A stretch of 35,749 bases of DNA from Planctomycetaceae bacterium. Lineage in GTDB: Bacteria; Planctomycetota; Planctomycetia; Pirellulales; Pirellulaceae. The position numbers and the translations under genes are program-made. The notes beneath the pieces are model-generated. The model saw nothing but the letters and a program-made list of their open reading frames with translations. It had not been told where the DNA came from and ran no database searches. Shown piece by piece: positions 17,038-26,317 of this stretch (position 1 is its first letter; the number at the start of each line of letters is the position of its first letter). The stretch covers positions 1-35,749 of the forward strand of contig PKCN01000319.1 of assembly GCA_002862205.1 (NCBI GenBank), written 5' to 3'.

Positions 17038-19495
17038 GATGGAAAAGAAACAATCCTTTGCGGAAACACGACCAATGCTCTTCAGGGTTGCACGAAGGCC
17101 GCTGGGGGGTGCTAGGGCAGACATCTGCTTTGCTGGCTGCTACCGCTATCTTAGACCGCTGGGACAGATTGCGGGAAAGGGGGGCCAGTTCTGGATTGTT
17201 CTGATTTGCTTGGGAATGGTGCTGCTGCCACGCCAGCAAGCCCAGGCGGATATCGACACCAAGGCCGTTCAACGCTCCATTAGCCGCGGAATTGCCTATC
17301 TTCGCAAATCACAAAACGAGCGAGGTGGCTGGGAGGAATATGGGGGCCAATCGTGTGGCCTCTCCGCCCTGTGTACCCTCGCCCTATTGAATGCATCGGT
17401 GTCCCGAGAAGACCCTGATATTGTGCGGGCAATACGGTATCTACGCTCATTTGAACCCAAAGCAACCTACTCAGTTGCACTGCAAACGCTGGTCTTTTGC
17501 CAGTTGGGCTCCGCCGGGGATCTGCCCAGAATCCGGAAAAACGTTGAACGTCTTGTCAAAGGACAGAAGGTTGCTGGTGTCGAAGACCGGATTGGGAGTT
17601 GGGATTACGGAAGTCAGCGGGGTGCCGGTGATCCATCCAATTCCCAATTTGCCTTGCTGGCACTCGGTGCCGCTCAAGATCGCGGGATAAAAATAGATCC
17701 CAGGGTGTTTCAGCGAGCCCATCGCTACTGGGTCGATCGTCAGCAAGCCAACGGTGGGTGGGCGTATGGCAGGGGCAGGCGGACTTCGGGAAGCATGACC
17801 TGTGCTGGAATCGCTTCCGTTATCATCTCTGGTAGTCGACTGGATTCTGATGCGGCCGGCAATCAAATCCAGTGTTGTGGGGGAAGCACGACGGACGAGC
17901 TGGCGATTGAGAATGGAGTCCAATGGCTCGGAAGGAATTTCAATCTGGAAGTCAATCCAGGCGGGGATTCATTGACCAAGTTTTACTACTTGTACGCCCT
18001 GGAGCGTGTAGGTCGATTGTCTGGCCGCAGATTCATGGGTGAACATGACTGGTATCGAGAGGGTGCTGATCACCTGGTGGGTATCCAGGATGAATTTCAG
18101 GGGTTCTGGTCAAACAAGGGCGCCATGGAAAGTAATAATGTTGCCACTTCCTTTGCATTGTTGTTCCTCAGCAAAGGAAAACGACAAGTGGTTGCGGGGC
18201 GACTCAAATATGGAAGTCCCGATGCAGTAGCACGGTGGAACCAGCACGCTGATGGATTACGCCAACTGGTGCGGCACGTTGAGAGGGATTGGGGGCGGGA
18301 TCTTACTTGGCAGACCATTGATGCCAACACGGCAAGTTTGGAAGACCTGCTGCAAGCCCCTGTCCTGGTAATGAGTGGAACCGAGGCGTTCCAGATGCCA
18401 GCTGAACTTTCGAAACGACTCAAGGAGTATGTTGATCAGGGTGGCTGTATCCTCTTTGAAGCCGAGGGTGGGGATGGATGCGGGGACGCGAGTGGCTTTG
18501 AAGGCAGCGTGAACCAGTTATGTCAAAACTGGTTTGAGGGAGCGGGTTTGGAACGATTGCCTCCAGGCCATCCCATCTGGTCAGCTCAGCATGCGGTCGA
18601 TCCGACATCGATTGGTCCCGAATTTTGGGTTTACGGCGTCCAAGCGTGTTGTCGCACTGCTGTTTTTTATGTGCCCCAAAGTTTGTCCTGTCGGTGGGAA
18701 TACGGCGATCTTCTTTTTCATCGGGACCGTGGCGATAAACAATTACGACAACAGGTACAGGCCGGGATTCAAATTGGGGAAAACCTGATTGCCTATGCCA
18801 CCGGCCGTGAATTGAAAGACAAGCTCGAACAGCGAACTATTTTGCAGGCAGGGCAGGAAGTTGATACAGCCCGCGATGTCATTCAGGTGGCAATGCTGTC
18901 GTTGGATGCCGGTGGACGAGAAGCTCGCCGCGCCCTGCCTAACGCAACTGCCTTGATTGCCGCCCGTGTTCCTATTTCGCTGACCTCCCCTGCTCAGCCC
19001 GTTGGCCTCGATTCGCGGCAATTAAACGATGTCCCGTTTCTATGGATTCACGGGCAGACGGATTTCAGTTGGGATGAAGCTCAACGTCAAGTCTTACGTG
19101 ACTATGTGCAGAATGGGGGAATCATCCTTGCTTCGGCTATTTGTGGCAGTCAGGCTTTCAGCGATGCATTTCGGCGGGAAATGGCGAAAACCCTCCCTCA
19201 GTCGCCTTTGCAGGCAATGCCTGCAAATCACCCCGCTCTACGAGCAACGGGTGGGTTTGACCTCAGAAGTGTGACAATCCGGACACCTGCCAAAGAGGGG
19301 CAGAAAGGATCGCGCCGAACAGGTCAGCCAGATCTGGAATTTGCCGTGGTGGACGAGCTGGCGGCAGTCTTTTTTTCACCGTTGGACTTGAGTTGTGCCC
19401 TGGAAAGCCCGAATTCAGTTCAATGTCCTGGTTACAACACCGAGGATGCTGCCAAGATCGTTGCCAATCTGGTCCTATTTGCTCTTGAGCAGTAG
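17036..19495 (+). CDS. Squalene-cyclase-type repeat protein with two DUF4159-like domains
   Basis: An 819-residue protein. A hydrophobic segment at about 58-72, ending LLPRQQAQA, looks like a signal peptide preceded by an unusually long N-terminal stretch. Residues 80-400 contain prenyltransferase/squalene-cyclase alpha-alpha repeats, for example [22 protein letters not shown] and later [17 protein letters not shown]. From about 415 to 590 and again from about 660 to 815 there are two related domains with DYVQNGG or EYVDQGG and PANHP or PPGHP segments, typical of DUF4159. The repeat fold need not be an enzyme; such repeats are common in exported planctomycete proteins. DUF4159 proteins often neighbour MoxR/DUF58/BatA genes, so a role in that envelope complex is likely. 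An alternative start is ATG 17075. Confidence 0.8.
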   Translation: MMEKKQSFAETRPMLFRVARRPLGGARADICFAGCYRYLRPLGQIAGKGGQFWIVLICLGMVLLPRQQAQADIDTKAVQRSISRGIAYLRKSQNERGGWEEYGGQSCGLSALCTLALLNASVSREDPDIVRAIRYLRSFEPKATYSVALQTLVFCQLGSAGDLPRIRKNVERLVKGQKVAGVEDRIGSWDYGSQRGAGDPSNSQFALLALGAAQDRGIKIDPRVFQRAHRYWVDRQQANGGWAYGRGRRTSGSMTCAGIASVIISGSRLDSDAAGNQIQCCGGSTTDELAIENGVQWLGRNFNLEVNPGGDSLTKFYYLYALERVGRLSGRRFMGEHDWYREGADHLVGIQDEFQGFWSNKGAMESNNVATSFALLFLSKGKRQVVAGRLKYGSPDAVARWNQHADGLRQLVRHVERDWGRDLTWQTIDANTASLEDLLQAPVLVMSGTEAFQMPAELSKRLKEYVDQGGCILFEAEGGDGCGDASGFEGSVNQLCQNWFEGAGLERLPPGHPIWSAQHAVDPTSIGPEFWVYGVQACCRTAVFYVPQSLSCRWEYGDLLFHRDRGDKQLRQQVQAGIQIGENLIAYATGRELKDKLEQRTILQAGQEVDTARDVIQVAMLSLDAGGREARRALPNATALIAARVPISLTSPAQPVGLDSRQLNDVPFLWIHGQTDFSWDEAQRQVLRDYVQNGGIILASAICGSQAFSDAFRREMAKTLPQSPLQAMPANHPALRATGGFDLRSVTIRTPAKEGQKGSRRTGQPDLEFAVVDELAAVFFSPLDLSCALESPNSVQCPGYNTEDAAKIVANLVLFALEQ

Positions 19496-19606
19496 TGGCG
19501 AGGTGGTCATGACAGGTTTTTCGCGTTGATTCTGCCTTTTCGAGGGTCATTGGACGGTTTTTAAGTCAAGCTGACCCAAGATTCGCTGCGAACAAGCCAT
19601 TTCTAC

Positions 19607-19636
19607 TTGCCGAAACAGCCTCGCTACTGCAATAAT
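19607..19636 (+). promoter_or_regulatory. Possible sigma-70-type promoter for rpmG
   Basis: TTGCCG (19607-19612) and AATAAT (19631-19636) are 18 bases apart and lie about 55 bases upstream of the L33 start. Both boxes match the bacterial consensus only in part. I see no other candidate in this 195-base gap. Confidence 0.3.
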
Positions 19637-19690
19637 CGCGTCTCTAAATTTCCATATTGCCCAAATTAGCCGATAAACCGAGCCCTCCCG

Positions 19691-19855
19691 ATGGCCAGAA
19701 GTAAGAAGAAAGCTGAAACGATTTTTCTCGTGTGCGAAGAGTGCGGCGACTACAACTACTCAGTCAGGAGAAAGCCTGGCGGAGAAAAGCTGCGCGTCAA
19801 AAAGTATTGCGCGCGTTTGCGAAAGCACACATTTCACGGTGAAAAGAAGAAGTAA
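19691..19855 (+). CDS. rpmG: 50S ribosomal protein L33
   Basis: A 54-residue protein starting [20 protein letters not shown] and containing [18 protein letters not shown], the classic L33 pattern. It belongs to the large ribosomal subunit near the tRNA exit site. Cysteines at 15, 18 and 40 keep three of the four ligands of a zinc ribbon; the fourth position is not cysteine, so zinc binding is uncertain. It stands alone between the DUF4159 gene and a repeat-rich spacer, not in a ribosomal operon. Strong lysine and arginine content fits rRNA binding. Confidence 0.95.
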   Translation: MARSKKKAETIFLVCEECGDYNYSVRRKPGGEKLRVKKYCARLRKHTFHGEKKK

Positions 19856-19870
19856 TTCGACGACATCATC

Positions 19871-19942
19871 GCTTGCAGTGTTCACGGCTTGCAGTCTTGC
19901 AAACTGGCAGTGTTGCAGTGTTGCAAACTTGCAGTGTTGAGG
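19871..19942. repeat. Degenerate cluster of GCAGTGTTGC-like repeats
   Basis: Copies of the core GCAGTGTT occur at 19875, 19907, 19915 and 19931, mixed with CTTGCAGT and TTGCAAACT words, within about 70 bases after rpmG. The spacing is irregular (8-bp steps inside a larger pattern). It does not encode a plausible protein. Confidence 0.65.
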
Positions 19943-20001
19943 CAGTCGGCGAGTGATCTGAAGGCAGCCCCGCAGCAACCGCAGCACGGAGATTGGTGTT
20001 G

Positions 20002-20020
20002 CCCGTCGTGTCACGACGGG
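20002..20020. repeat. Near-perfect palindrome
   Basis: CCCGTCGTGTCACGACGGG reads as an inverted repeat with a single central T. As RNA it gives an 8-bp GC-rich stem with a three-base loop. No T-run follows on either strand, so it is not a simple intrinsic terminator. It may be a dispersed extragenic palindromic element or a protein-binding site. Confidence 0.75.
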
Positions 20021-20075
20021 GACGGATAGATCAGGAAAGTGGTTGTTCGGCCCCAGAGATGCTGGCAGCAAGATG

Positions 20076-20131
20076 GGCAGTCACACGGTTCAGGCAGTCA
20101 CACGGTTCAGGCAGTCACACGGTTCAGGCAG
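20076..20131. repeat. 17-bp tandem repeat, about 3.3 copies
   Basis: GGCAGTCACACGGTTCA is repeated exactly at 20076-20092, 20093-20109 and 20110-20126, with a partial copy after that. It ends about 80 bases before the recJ start. The period is not a multiple of three and the region is not coding. With the GCAGTGTT cluster and the palindrome it fills most of the 357-base rpmG-recJ gap. Confidence 0.93.
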
Positions 20132-20212
20132 TTCATGCCTGCTGATTTTCCAGTAACAGCGTTGCCGTGATAGAGGTCGAGTCCCAGCGGTTCCGTTCCA
20201 CAGGATTCACGG

Positions 20213-21973
20213 ATGAAACGACAGTGGCGAATCATTCCGCACGACGCTGATCGTGTCGAGAGTCTGATCCAGTCGACAAGACTGCCGGCGGTGGTTGCAC
20301 AACTTCTGGTCAGTCGAGGCATTTACACTTCCGAGGACGCTTCACGGTTTCTCGATACCAAATTGATGGGATTGAGAGATCCTCAGGAATTGCCTGGGAT
20401 CCCGCAAGCGACGTCGATTCTTGTGGAGGCGATTGAGAACAAAACTCCGATCGTTATCTACGGTGACTATGACTGTGATGGGATGACTGGGACAGCCATT
20501 CTGGTCAACGGTTTGCGGCTCTTCAACGCCGATGTGAGTTACCATGTTCCGAACCGTCTCGAAGATGGATACGGCTTGAATGAAGAGGCGATTCGCAAGC
20601 TGGCCGACCGTGGCAAGAAACTGATCGTTTCGGTGGATTGTGGGATCACCAGTGTTTCTCATGCTGAGCTATGTAAGGAATTGGGCGTCAAATTGGTGAT
20701 CACCGATCACCATACCATTGGTGAGCAATTGCCTGACGCTGATGCCATCGTGCACCCACGTTTGCCGGGCACCGCTTACCCATTTGGAGAACTTTGTGGA
20801 GCGGGTGTGGCATTCAAACTTGCCTGGTCACTGTGCCAATCGATTTGTGGAGCAAAGAAAGTCACTGAGCGGATGCGTCGCTACTTGATGCAGTCGTTAT
20901 CTCTTACTGCAATCGGAACGGTGGCGGACGTTGTACCGTTGCTGGACGAGAATCGGATTTTGGTTGAGCATGGCATCCGCATGCTGCGGGCTGAGCCATT
21001 GCCTGGTCTGACTGAATTGATGAAAGTTACCAAGCTTGATCAGGTTGAAAGTCTGAATACTGAGAGCATTGGTTTTAATATTGCCCCCAGGTTGAATGCC
21101 GCAGGAAGACTTGGTCAGGCGCAGTTAGCGGTTGAATTGATGACCATTTCACCCGGCGAGCGGGCGACGCAATTGGCGGAATACATTCACCAACTCAACA
21201 CGACACGTGATAGCTTGCAACGCAGTGTTTATCTGGCCGCAGATAAACAGGCCAAGTCCGATTTCGAGCCGGAGAGTGATCCCGCATTAGTGCTTGCCGG
21301 AGTTGGCTGGCATCAGGGTGTGATCGGCGTTGTGGCTGGCCGCCTGGCTGATAAGTATGCAAAGCCGGTATTTGTGATTTCTCTGGATGCTGCGGGCAAA
21401 GCCGAAGCGGTGGGCTCAGGTCGTGTCGGTGGAACAAACATCAATCTTTATGAAGCGCTTTCTGAGTGTGATCACAGGTTGGCCCGTTTTGGTGGACATA
21501 AGGCCGCAGCCGGTTTGACCATCAGCGAGCGGGAAATCGAATCTTTTCGCGGTGACTTCAATGAAGCAGTTGCCAAGCAATGGAATGATAAAGAAATCGT
21601 GCCTGAGATCGTGATTGATGCTGAGGCGACACTCGGTCAATTGAATCTCGAAGTTCTCAAGCAGATGGACATGCTTGCCCCGTTTGGTGCGGCCAATCCA
21701 AGGCCCGTTCTTTGTTGCAGAAATGTTGAGCTTGACGAACCTGCACGCAAGATGGGAGGCGGTGACCGACATCTCACCGTCAATCTGCGGCAGGGCAAAA
21801 AAGTAATCCGCGGAGTCGCATTTGGTGCTGGGGATTGGTGTGATGAAATCAATGCCACTGAAGGCCCAATTGAAATTGCCTACCGCCCGGTTGTGAATGA
21901 TTTTCGTGGATTCAGGAAAGTCGAAATTCATCTTGTTGATTGGCGGCCAGCAACAACACTCGCTGCCGTTTGA
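20213..21973 (+). CDS. recJ: Single-strand-specific 5'-3' exonuclease RecJ
   Basis: A 586-residue protein of usual RecJ length. The DHH phosphoesterase motifs are all present: DYDCDG (85-90), SVDCG (140-144) and TDHH (164-167), which bind catalytic manganese. The DHHA1 domain follows with GSGRVGG and GGHKAAAG (about 401-440), then an OB-fold-like C-terminal domain. RecJ degrades single-stranded DNA from 5' ends in RecF-pathway recombination, mismatch repair and base-excision repair. ATG 20213 has a distant AGGA. The gene stands alone, with no secD/secF or prfB neighbour, so it is probably transcribed from the repeat-rich region upstream. Confidence 0.96.
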   Translation: MKRQWRIIPHDADRVESLIQSTRLPAVVAQLLVSRGIYTSEDASRFLDTKLMGLRDPQELPGIPQATSILVEAIENKTPIVIYGDYDCDGMTGTAILVNGLRLFNADVSYHVPNRLEDGYGLNEEAIRKLADRGKKLIVSVDCGITSVSHAELCKELGVKLVITDHHTIGEQLPDADAIVHPRLPGTAYPFGELCGAGVAFKLAWSLCQSICGAKKVTERMRRYLMQSLSLTAIGTVADVVPLLDENRILVEHGIRMLRAEPLPGLTELMKVTKLDQVESLNTESIGFNIAPRLNAAGRLGQAQLAVELMTISPGERATQLAEYIHQLNTTRDSLQRSVYLAADKQAKSDFEPESDPALVLAGVGWHQGVIGVVAGRLADKYAKPVFVISLDAAGKAEAVGSGRVGGTNINLYEALSECDHRLARFGGHKAAAGLTISEREIESFRGDFNEAVAKQWNDKEIVPEIVIDAEATLGQLNLEVLKQMDMLAPFGAANPRPVLCCRNVELDEPARKMGGGDRHLTVNLRQGKKVIRGVAFGAGDWCDEINATEGPIEIAYRPVVNDFRGFRKVEIHLVDWRPATTLAAV

Positions 21974-22458
21974 TTCAAAACCCCAGTCAGAGCAATGGCC
22001 GATTCACGTCAACTTCTTTGATGTTCAGCTACATCACACGCCAGGCTGAATGAGCCGAGTTCTATCCTGCCGAATAATACCATCAGGATTACTACAAGAA
22101 GAACCCAACCAAGTACCAATTCTATCGCTGGAAATGCGGACGGGATGCCCAGTTGGATGCAGTTTGGGGTCAGAAAGCAAGACAACCATGAAGGTGGTTG
22201 AGCATGACACCCAAGATGCATCGATGGTTTACCGTGATCTTCCATGGACGCGAGACTCTCCATCTTTGACAATCAGTATCCGTGAGGGATTTGAGAGTGA
22301 GTGATTGATTTTGTTGAGGGTTGCGAAGTCGGCTTCCCTTGCGAAAGATGGGGGCGTCCCGCATGCGGCTCGATTGTTGTGTCTTTGTTGTTGGCGATCA
22401 TGCGGCTCATGCTTGTTCCAACTTTTTTGTTCCAACTTTTTCCATTTGAGAATTTTAC
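21974..22458. other. 485-bp spacer between recJ and the esterase gene
   Basis: Short frames exist on both strands but none has a recognisable domain, ribosome site or good codon pattern. Just upstream of the esterase gene the 14-bp unit TTGTTCCAACTTTT is present twice in tandem (22413-22426 and 22427-22440), another small non-coding repeat. I see no clear terminator after recJ. Confidence 0.5.
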
Positions 22459-23193
22459 ATGCCTGAAGCACGCCGGACCCGAATAGCCTCACTCGATTGC
22501 ATTGTTGTGGATGGTGGTGATGAACCCAGCATTGGAGTGGTGATTTGTCATGGATATGGGGCCTCCTATGACGACTTGGCCGGACTTTCCAACGAGTGGA
22601 TCACTTTATTGGGCGATCGTGCCGATAACTTTCGTTTCGTTTTCCCCGACGCCCCCCATTCACTGGCTGAACTTGGAATGCCTCAGGGGCGAGCATGGTG
22701 GCCGATCAATATGGCGCGATTGGCAGAGGCTGTGCAGGCAGCAGACTTTGAGGAATTGCATGCTCATGAGCCACCGGGAGTCACCGAAGCGCGTGTGGCG
22801 CTTTGCGAGACGATCAAAGAGGTGAAAGAGCAATTAGGTGGAGAAGCCACGCCGTTGGCATTGGGTGGTTTTTCACAGGGTGCCATGTTGGCAATGGATA
22901 CAGCATTGCGGGGAACGATTGCACCACCGCAGTTGCTGATTCAATTCTCTGGCACGGTAATCTGCCAGCCTCAATGGCGAGAGGCGATGAACCGTTTGTC
23001 GGGGACTGAAGTCTTTCAATCGCATGGAACAATCGATCCTATCTTGCCTTATGCAAGTGCCCAAAATCTCAACGAGATGTTGACGAGCGCGAGTGTGAGC
23101 ACCCGATTTCACTCATTCCAGGGACCGCACACGATCGATCTGGAATCAGTAACAGTGACAGCGGAGTTGTTGAGAAAGATCGTCGTCTCATGA
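22459..23193 (+). CDS. Alpha/beta hydrolase, phospholipase/carboxylesterase family
   Basis: A 244-residue cytoplasmic serine hydrolase. The oxyanion segment is HGYGA (31-35), the nucleophile elbow is GFSQG with S139, the catalytic aspartate is D193 in HGTIDPILP, and the histidine is H224 in GPHTI. This matches the Abhydrolase_2 group (EstB, YpfH, acyl-protein thioesterase-like), enzymes that cleave short-chain esters or thioesters. There is no signal peptide. The real substrate is unknown. The gene's stop codon and that of the convergent LemA-like gene share the six bases TCATGA (23188-23193). Confidence 0.9.
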   Translation: MPEARRTRIASLDCIVVDGGDEPSIGVVICHGYGASYDDLAGLSNEWITLLGDRADNFRFVFPDAPHSLAELGMPQGRAWWPINMARLAEAVQAADFEELHAHEPPGVTEARVALCETIKEVKEQLGGEATPLALGGFSQGAMLAMDTALRGTIAPPQLLIQFSGTVICQPQWREAMNRLSGTEVFQSHGTIDPILPYASAQNLNEMLTSASVSTRFHSFQGPHTIDLESVTVTAELLRKIVVS

Positions 23194-23760
23194 ACGAGAT
23201 GCATTCCCTGCATTCCAATCTTCCATATCAAAAACAGTAAATTCGGCATGACGTTTACGTTGTTGCAGGAACGAAGTGCGTCGAAGATTCTGGTGAGCGA
23301 TCGCTGATGAATTGTAAAGGGATGTGCGATCCCCGATTTGGGTGTTGGCTTTATCAAGTCCCTCGATGCAACTGGTGACCAGATGGGCTTGATTGAACCG
23401 TTCGTCTGTTTCGATGCTATCGATCAGATCTCGCGTGAAATTGGCCAATTCACGTTCTCGGGACATGAAGTCACGGATTTGGCTGGCACATGGTTTGCGA
23501 GGATCGATGGTGGAGAGAGATGCCTCGGCGGTCTGGCTGATCTCTCTGAGTTTTTGCCGTTCAAAATTCGGATCAAACGAACTGGGAAGGGAGTCGGCGA
23601 GATGTGAAACGATCACATGTCGATTGGTCAATTGCCGCTTGAGTTCACCCAATTCGACAATGCTCCGCTCAGAAAGCTCGTCGAGCCGCTGGGATCGGTG
23701 ATACCTCAGGCCCAACTGCCAAAAGGCGACAACAGCGAAGAAAAAGCACAGATACACCAT
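23188..23760 (-). CDS. LemA-like membrane-anchored protein
   Basis: A 190-residue protein. Residues 2-18 are a membrane anchor or signal, and the rest is mostly helical. The order of features follows the LemA family: an ELKRQLTNRH segment soon after the anchor (compare the LemA region around QLKRRHDLIP), then near the end DKANTQIGDRTSLYNSSAI, like the LemA ENRI...R..YN motif. Similarity is weak and several usual residues differ, so this is a diverged member at best. LemA proteins sit in the membrane with a helical bundle outside; their function is poorly known. The 3' end overlaps the convergent esterase gene by six bases. Confidence 0.62.
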   Translation of the reverse strand: MVYLCFFFAVVAFWQLGLRYHRSQRLDELSERSIVELGELKRQLTNRHVIVSHLADSLPSSFDPNFERQKLREISQTAEASLSTIDPRKPCASQIRDFMSRERELANFTRDLIDSIETDERFNQAHLVTSCIEGLDKANTQIGDRTSLYNSSAIAHQNLRRTSFLQQRKRHAEFTVFDMEDWNAGNASRS

Positions 23761-24103
23761 GTGTTCACCATGACTGAGACTGGGTAGAGCAATTCCGAAC
23801 CAGCTTTACCTTCAAAAAGCTGCGCGTGCGGGAGATTGCCGAGGATTACCTTGTATCACTGATTCAATCATTGTTTCTGCAAGGCAAGTCCCCCCTCGAG
23901 GATGGTTGCCAATCGACAGCGAGCGATTTTTCATCAAGGAGGCCTTTGGTCCGGTCACAGCCGGTGTCGGATCGAGGGCTCTCGCGGTCGAGAATGACTT
24001 GTCACACAATTTTCAACGTTTATCCTGCGGTCTGAGGAGCGATGATGACCGGTTATAACTTACCGTCGTTCACGAATCAGTCACTTACCAGTTGCGACTA
24101 CTG
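23761..24103. other. 343-bp intergenic region
   Basis: It lies between the LemA-like start (minus) and the DinB-like start (plus), so it must hold both divergent promoters. Two short open frames of 65-69 codons on opposite strands show no family features. I cannot assign promoter boxes. Confidence 0.45.
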
Positions 24104-24685
24104 ATGACTCGAATAGCCAGCCGACGCCCGGAAAATACTGAAGTGGGTACTGAATATCAGCAGAGTCTGATTGATCGAATGGAGGGCGATTGTGCACTGA
24201 AAGCTTTGGAAGATCAGCTCTACTGGGTTTGCGAGTTGGCAAGTCATTTGTGTACCGAGCAAGTGGATAAAGTCCATGCTCCCTATGAATGGACGGTTCG
24301 GCAGGTCTTCGAACACTGTGTCGATGCTGAGCGGGTTTTTGGCTACCGCATGCTGAGAATCGCTGCGGGTGATGACACACCTTTGCCAGCTTGGAACGAA
24401 AATGCATATGCTGACAGTCGATTCGGATTGGGCAATTTCAGTGGTCTGGTTGCAGAATTCGGCCATCTAAGACAGGCTAACTTGCTGTTGTTACGGCGAA
24501 TCGTACCAGCCTCATGGGATTTGAGTACGGAGGTCGATGGTTTTTGCATGACCGTGCGTGCTATCTCGTGGCTGACCGCAGGGCACCTGCATCATCATCT
24601 CGGGATTGTCGAACAGCGTTGTGGGGTGTTGGTTCCCAGAACTGCCCAGCAAGCGATGACGAACCAGCAGGCGATGAAATCCTGA
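24104..24685 (+). CDS. DinB-like four-helix metalloprotein
   Basis: A 193-residue helical protein. The pattern WTVRQVFEHCVDAERVFGYR near residue 70 and GHLHHHLGIVEQR near 160 is typical of the DinB/YfiT-like superfamily, in which three histidines from different helices bind a metal. Members include bacillithiol or mycothiol S-transferases and many proteins of unknown role. Because ergothioneine genes lie a few kilobases downstream, a link to thiol chemistry is possible, but they are on the other strand. ATG 24104 is preferred over the in-frame TTG at 24092. It is followed 21 bases later by the HEAT-repeat gene on the same strand. Confidence 0.72.
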   Translation: MTRIASRRPENTEVGTEYQQSLIDRMEGDCALKALEDQLYWVCELASHLCTEQVDKVHAPYEWTVRQVFEHCVDAERVFGYRMLRIAAGDDTPLPAWNENAYADSRFGLGNFSGLVAEFGHLRQANLLLLRRIVPASWDLSTEVDGFCMTVRAISWLTAGHLHHHLGIVEQRCGVLVPRTAQQAMTNQQAMKS

Positions 24686-24706
24686 CCGGTCCGCTGCCAG
24701 CCTGAA

Positions 24707-26293
24707 ATGAATTACAAGGCACACCTGTGGTGCTGCCAAATCTCGAACAGAACAGAAGATTCCGTGTTTGAAGAAAAGCTCGAACCGCTTCTTGGGTCTT
24801 CCGCTGATCCAGTAGCCGCCGGATGGCAATTGCGACAGTTGGCTGAATCCGTTGAGGGTCAGGGAGCCCTGCTGGTTGAAGAGATTGCCAGTCAGTCCGA
24901 TCTGTTATCAGCATCAGATCCAGCCATCCTTGGCGGGATCTTGCGTGTGGTACATACCGTTGTCCTTCAGGCTGGCCCGGAAGTTGTATCCAAATTGGAC
25001 CCAAGCCACCTGCAGAGGATCATGGAGGTTTTGCCCTCCAAGACGACCAACCGTTTTCTGATCCTGCAACTTCTGGCATTGATTCGCAGCGAAGATGCAC
25101 TTGGAAAATTGGTTTTTCTGTTGGAAGAGGTACCGCCCAAGCAGTGGATGGAAGCGGCGCAGGTATTGAGTCCTCTGATGCAGCACTCCGATTGGTCAAT
25201 TGATGCGGTGTATCCGGCGTTGTTGGATTCACTTCAACATGCGGCCTTGGCATCACCGGTTCTGGATCTTGCGAATTATCTGTTTCGAGAGGGCCGCACT
25301 GAAACTCATCCAGCGAGTGAGCGTTTGCCGATGTTGAATCATCTGTTGGGCGAAGTCAGTGGCCGATTGAGTTTGTTCGAGGAAAATCCACGCTCGTTCG
25401 GTGACGACGTCGAGACTGTTCAAGCCACGTTGGGTGAGGCTGTCGCTTTGGCGGTATCACTTTGTGATACTGTTGGGTTGATCGGTGACGAGGCATCCAT
25501 AGGAAAATTGAACCAGACCATCGAGCTTCGACATCGACGAGTTCAATGTGAAGCAGCGGGTGCACTTGCCAAGCTGGGGGATGATGATGGAAAAAAAAGA
25601 TTGTTGGCTTTGACTGAGGATCCGGCAGCTCGACTGCGAGCGATTCACTACGCAGATGAAATTGGGATAGGCGATCAGGTCAAGGAGGATGATCGTGGAG
25701 AGAAAGCGACGGCTGAGGCAGAGATGGCTTTATGGCTTACCCAGCCACAGCAAATGGGAGTTCCGCCAACTTCGGTGGAAGTCATTGATCAACGACGTTT
25801 GTTATGGCCAAGTTACAACGATCCGATTGATGTTTGTCTGGTGCGTTTTGAGTACAACATGGGCGAGCGGACCTACAGCAATGTTGGAATGACAGGGCCG
25901 GTTTGTTTTGCCATGGCCACGGATGTAGCGAACCTTCCCGTCGACGATATCTACTCAATTTATGCGGGCTGGCATGCTGAGCATGATGAGATTTTTACAA
26001 TTGCTGCGGACCAGTTCAACGATGCCCAGCAACGAGCGATGGAGACATTCTCGAAACATTTGGAGCATCTCGGCTACCGATCCATCAAGCCCGTGATGCT
26101 GGGGATTTTTCTGGATGAGCAGGCAGGTGTCTTCAATGCCTTGCGGGAAACCACCGAATGTGTCGTGATCACTGATAATCTCGAAACCATTGATCGTCCA
26201 ATTTCTGGGCGTTTAAGACCACTTTCGGCTGACGATTTGTTTAATCTGTACAAAGGCAGAAAAATGTTGCGAACCTTCAATTCGCAATCCTGA
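24707..26293 (+). CDS. HEAT-repeat-like protein upstream of the FtsK/EssC-like gene
   Basis: A 528-residue protein without signal peptide or membrane helix. Residues 20-340 are alpha-helical repeats of HEAT/ARM type; the clearest copy is VQCEAAGALAKLGDDDGKKRLLALTEDPAARLRAIHYA. From about 360 to 525 there is a separate mixed alpha/beta domain starting near DVCLVRFEYNMGERTYSNVGMTGP that I do not recognise. HEAT folds are usually scaffolds for protein-protein contact. It stops 24 bases before the small helical gene, with the ATPase gene close behind. All three are probably one transcript, which suggests an adaptor or coupling role in the same machine. A GTG at 24764 is a possible later start. 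Confidence 0.6.
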   Translation: MNYKAHLWCCQISNRTEDSVFEEKLEPLLGSSADPVAAGWQLRQLAESVEGQGALLVEEIASQSDLLSASDPAILGGILRVVHTVVLQAGPEVVSKLDPSHLQRIMEVLPSKTTNRFLILQLLALIRSEDALGKLVFLLEEVPPKQWMEAAQVLSPLMQHSDWSIDAVYPALLDSLQHAALASPVLDLANYLFREGRTETHPASERLPMLNHLLGEVSGRLSLFEENPRSFGDDVETVQATLGEAVALAVSLCDTVGLIGDEASIGKLNQTIELRHRRVQCEAAGALAKLGDDDGKKRLLALTEDPAARLRAIHYADEIGIGDQVKEDDRGEKATAEAEMALWLTQPQQMGVPPTSVEVIDQRRLLWPSYNDPIDVCLVRFEYNMGERTYSNVGMTGPVCFAMATDVANLPVDDIYSIYAGWHAEHDEIFTIAADQFNDAQQRAMETFSKHLEHLGYRSIKPVMLGIFLDEQAGVFNALRETTECVVITDNLETIDRPISGRLRPLSADDLFNLYKGRKMLRTFNSQS

Positions 26294-26305
26294 TATCCCC
26301 CAAAA

Positions 26306-26312
26306 GGGAGGG
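26306..26312 (+). promoter_or_regulatory. Strong Shine-Dalgarno site before the 85-residue protein
   Basis: GGGAGGG lies 5 bases before ATG 26318. It is the best ribosome site in this gene cluster; the next gene, the ATPase, has none visible. This predicts much higher production of the small protein than of the ATPase. Confidence 0.65.
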
Positions 26313-26317
26313 CTTGT

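Noticed and set aside
20002-20020. Palindrome considered as the rpmG terminator
   Set aside because: It lies about 145 bases after the gene and has no T-run on either side.
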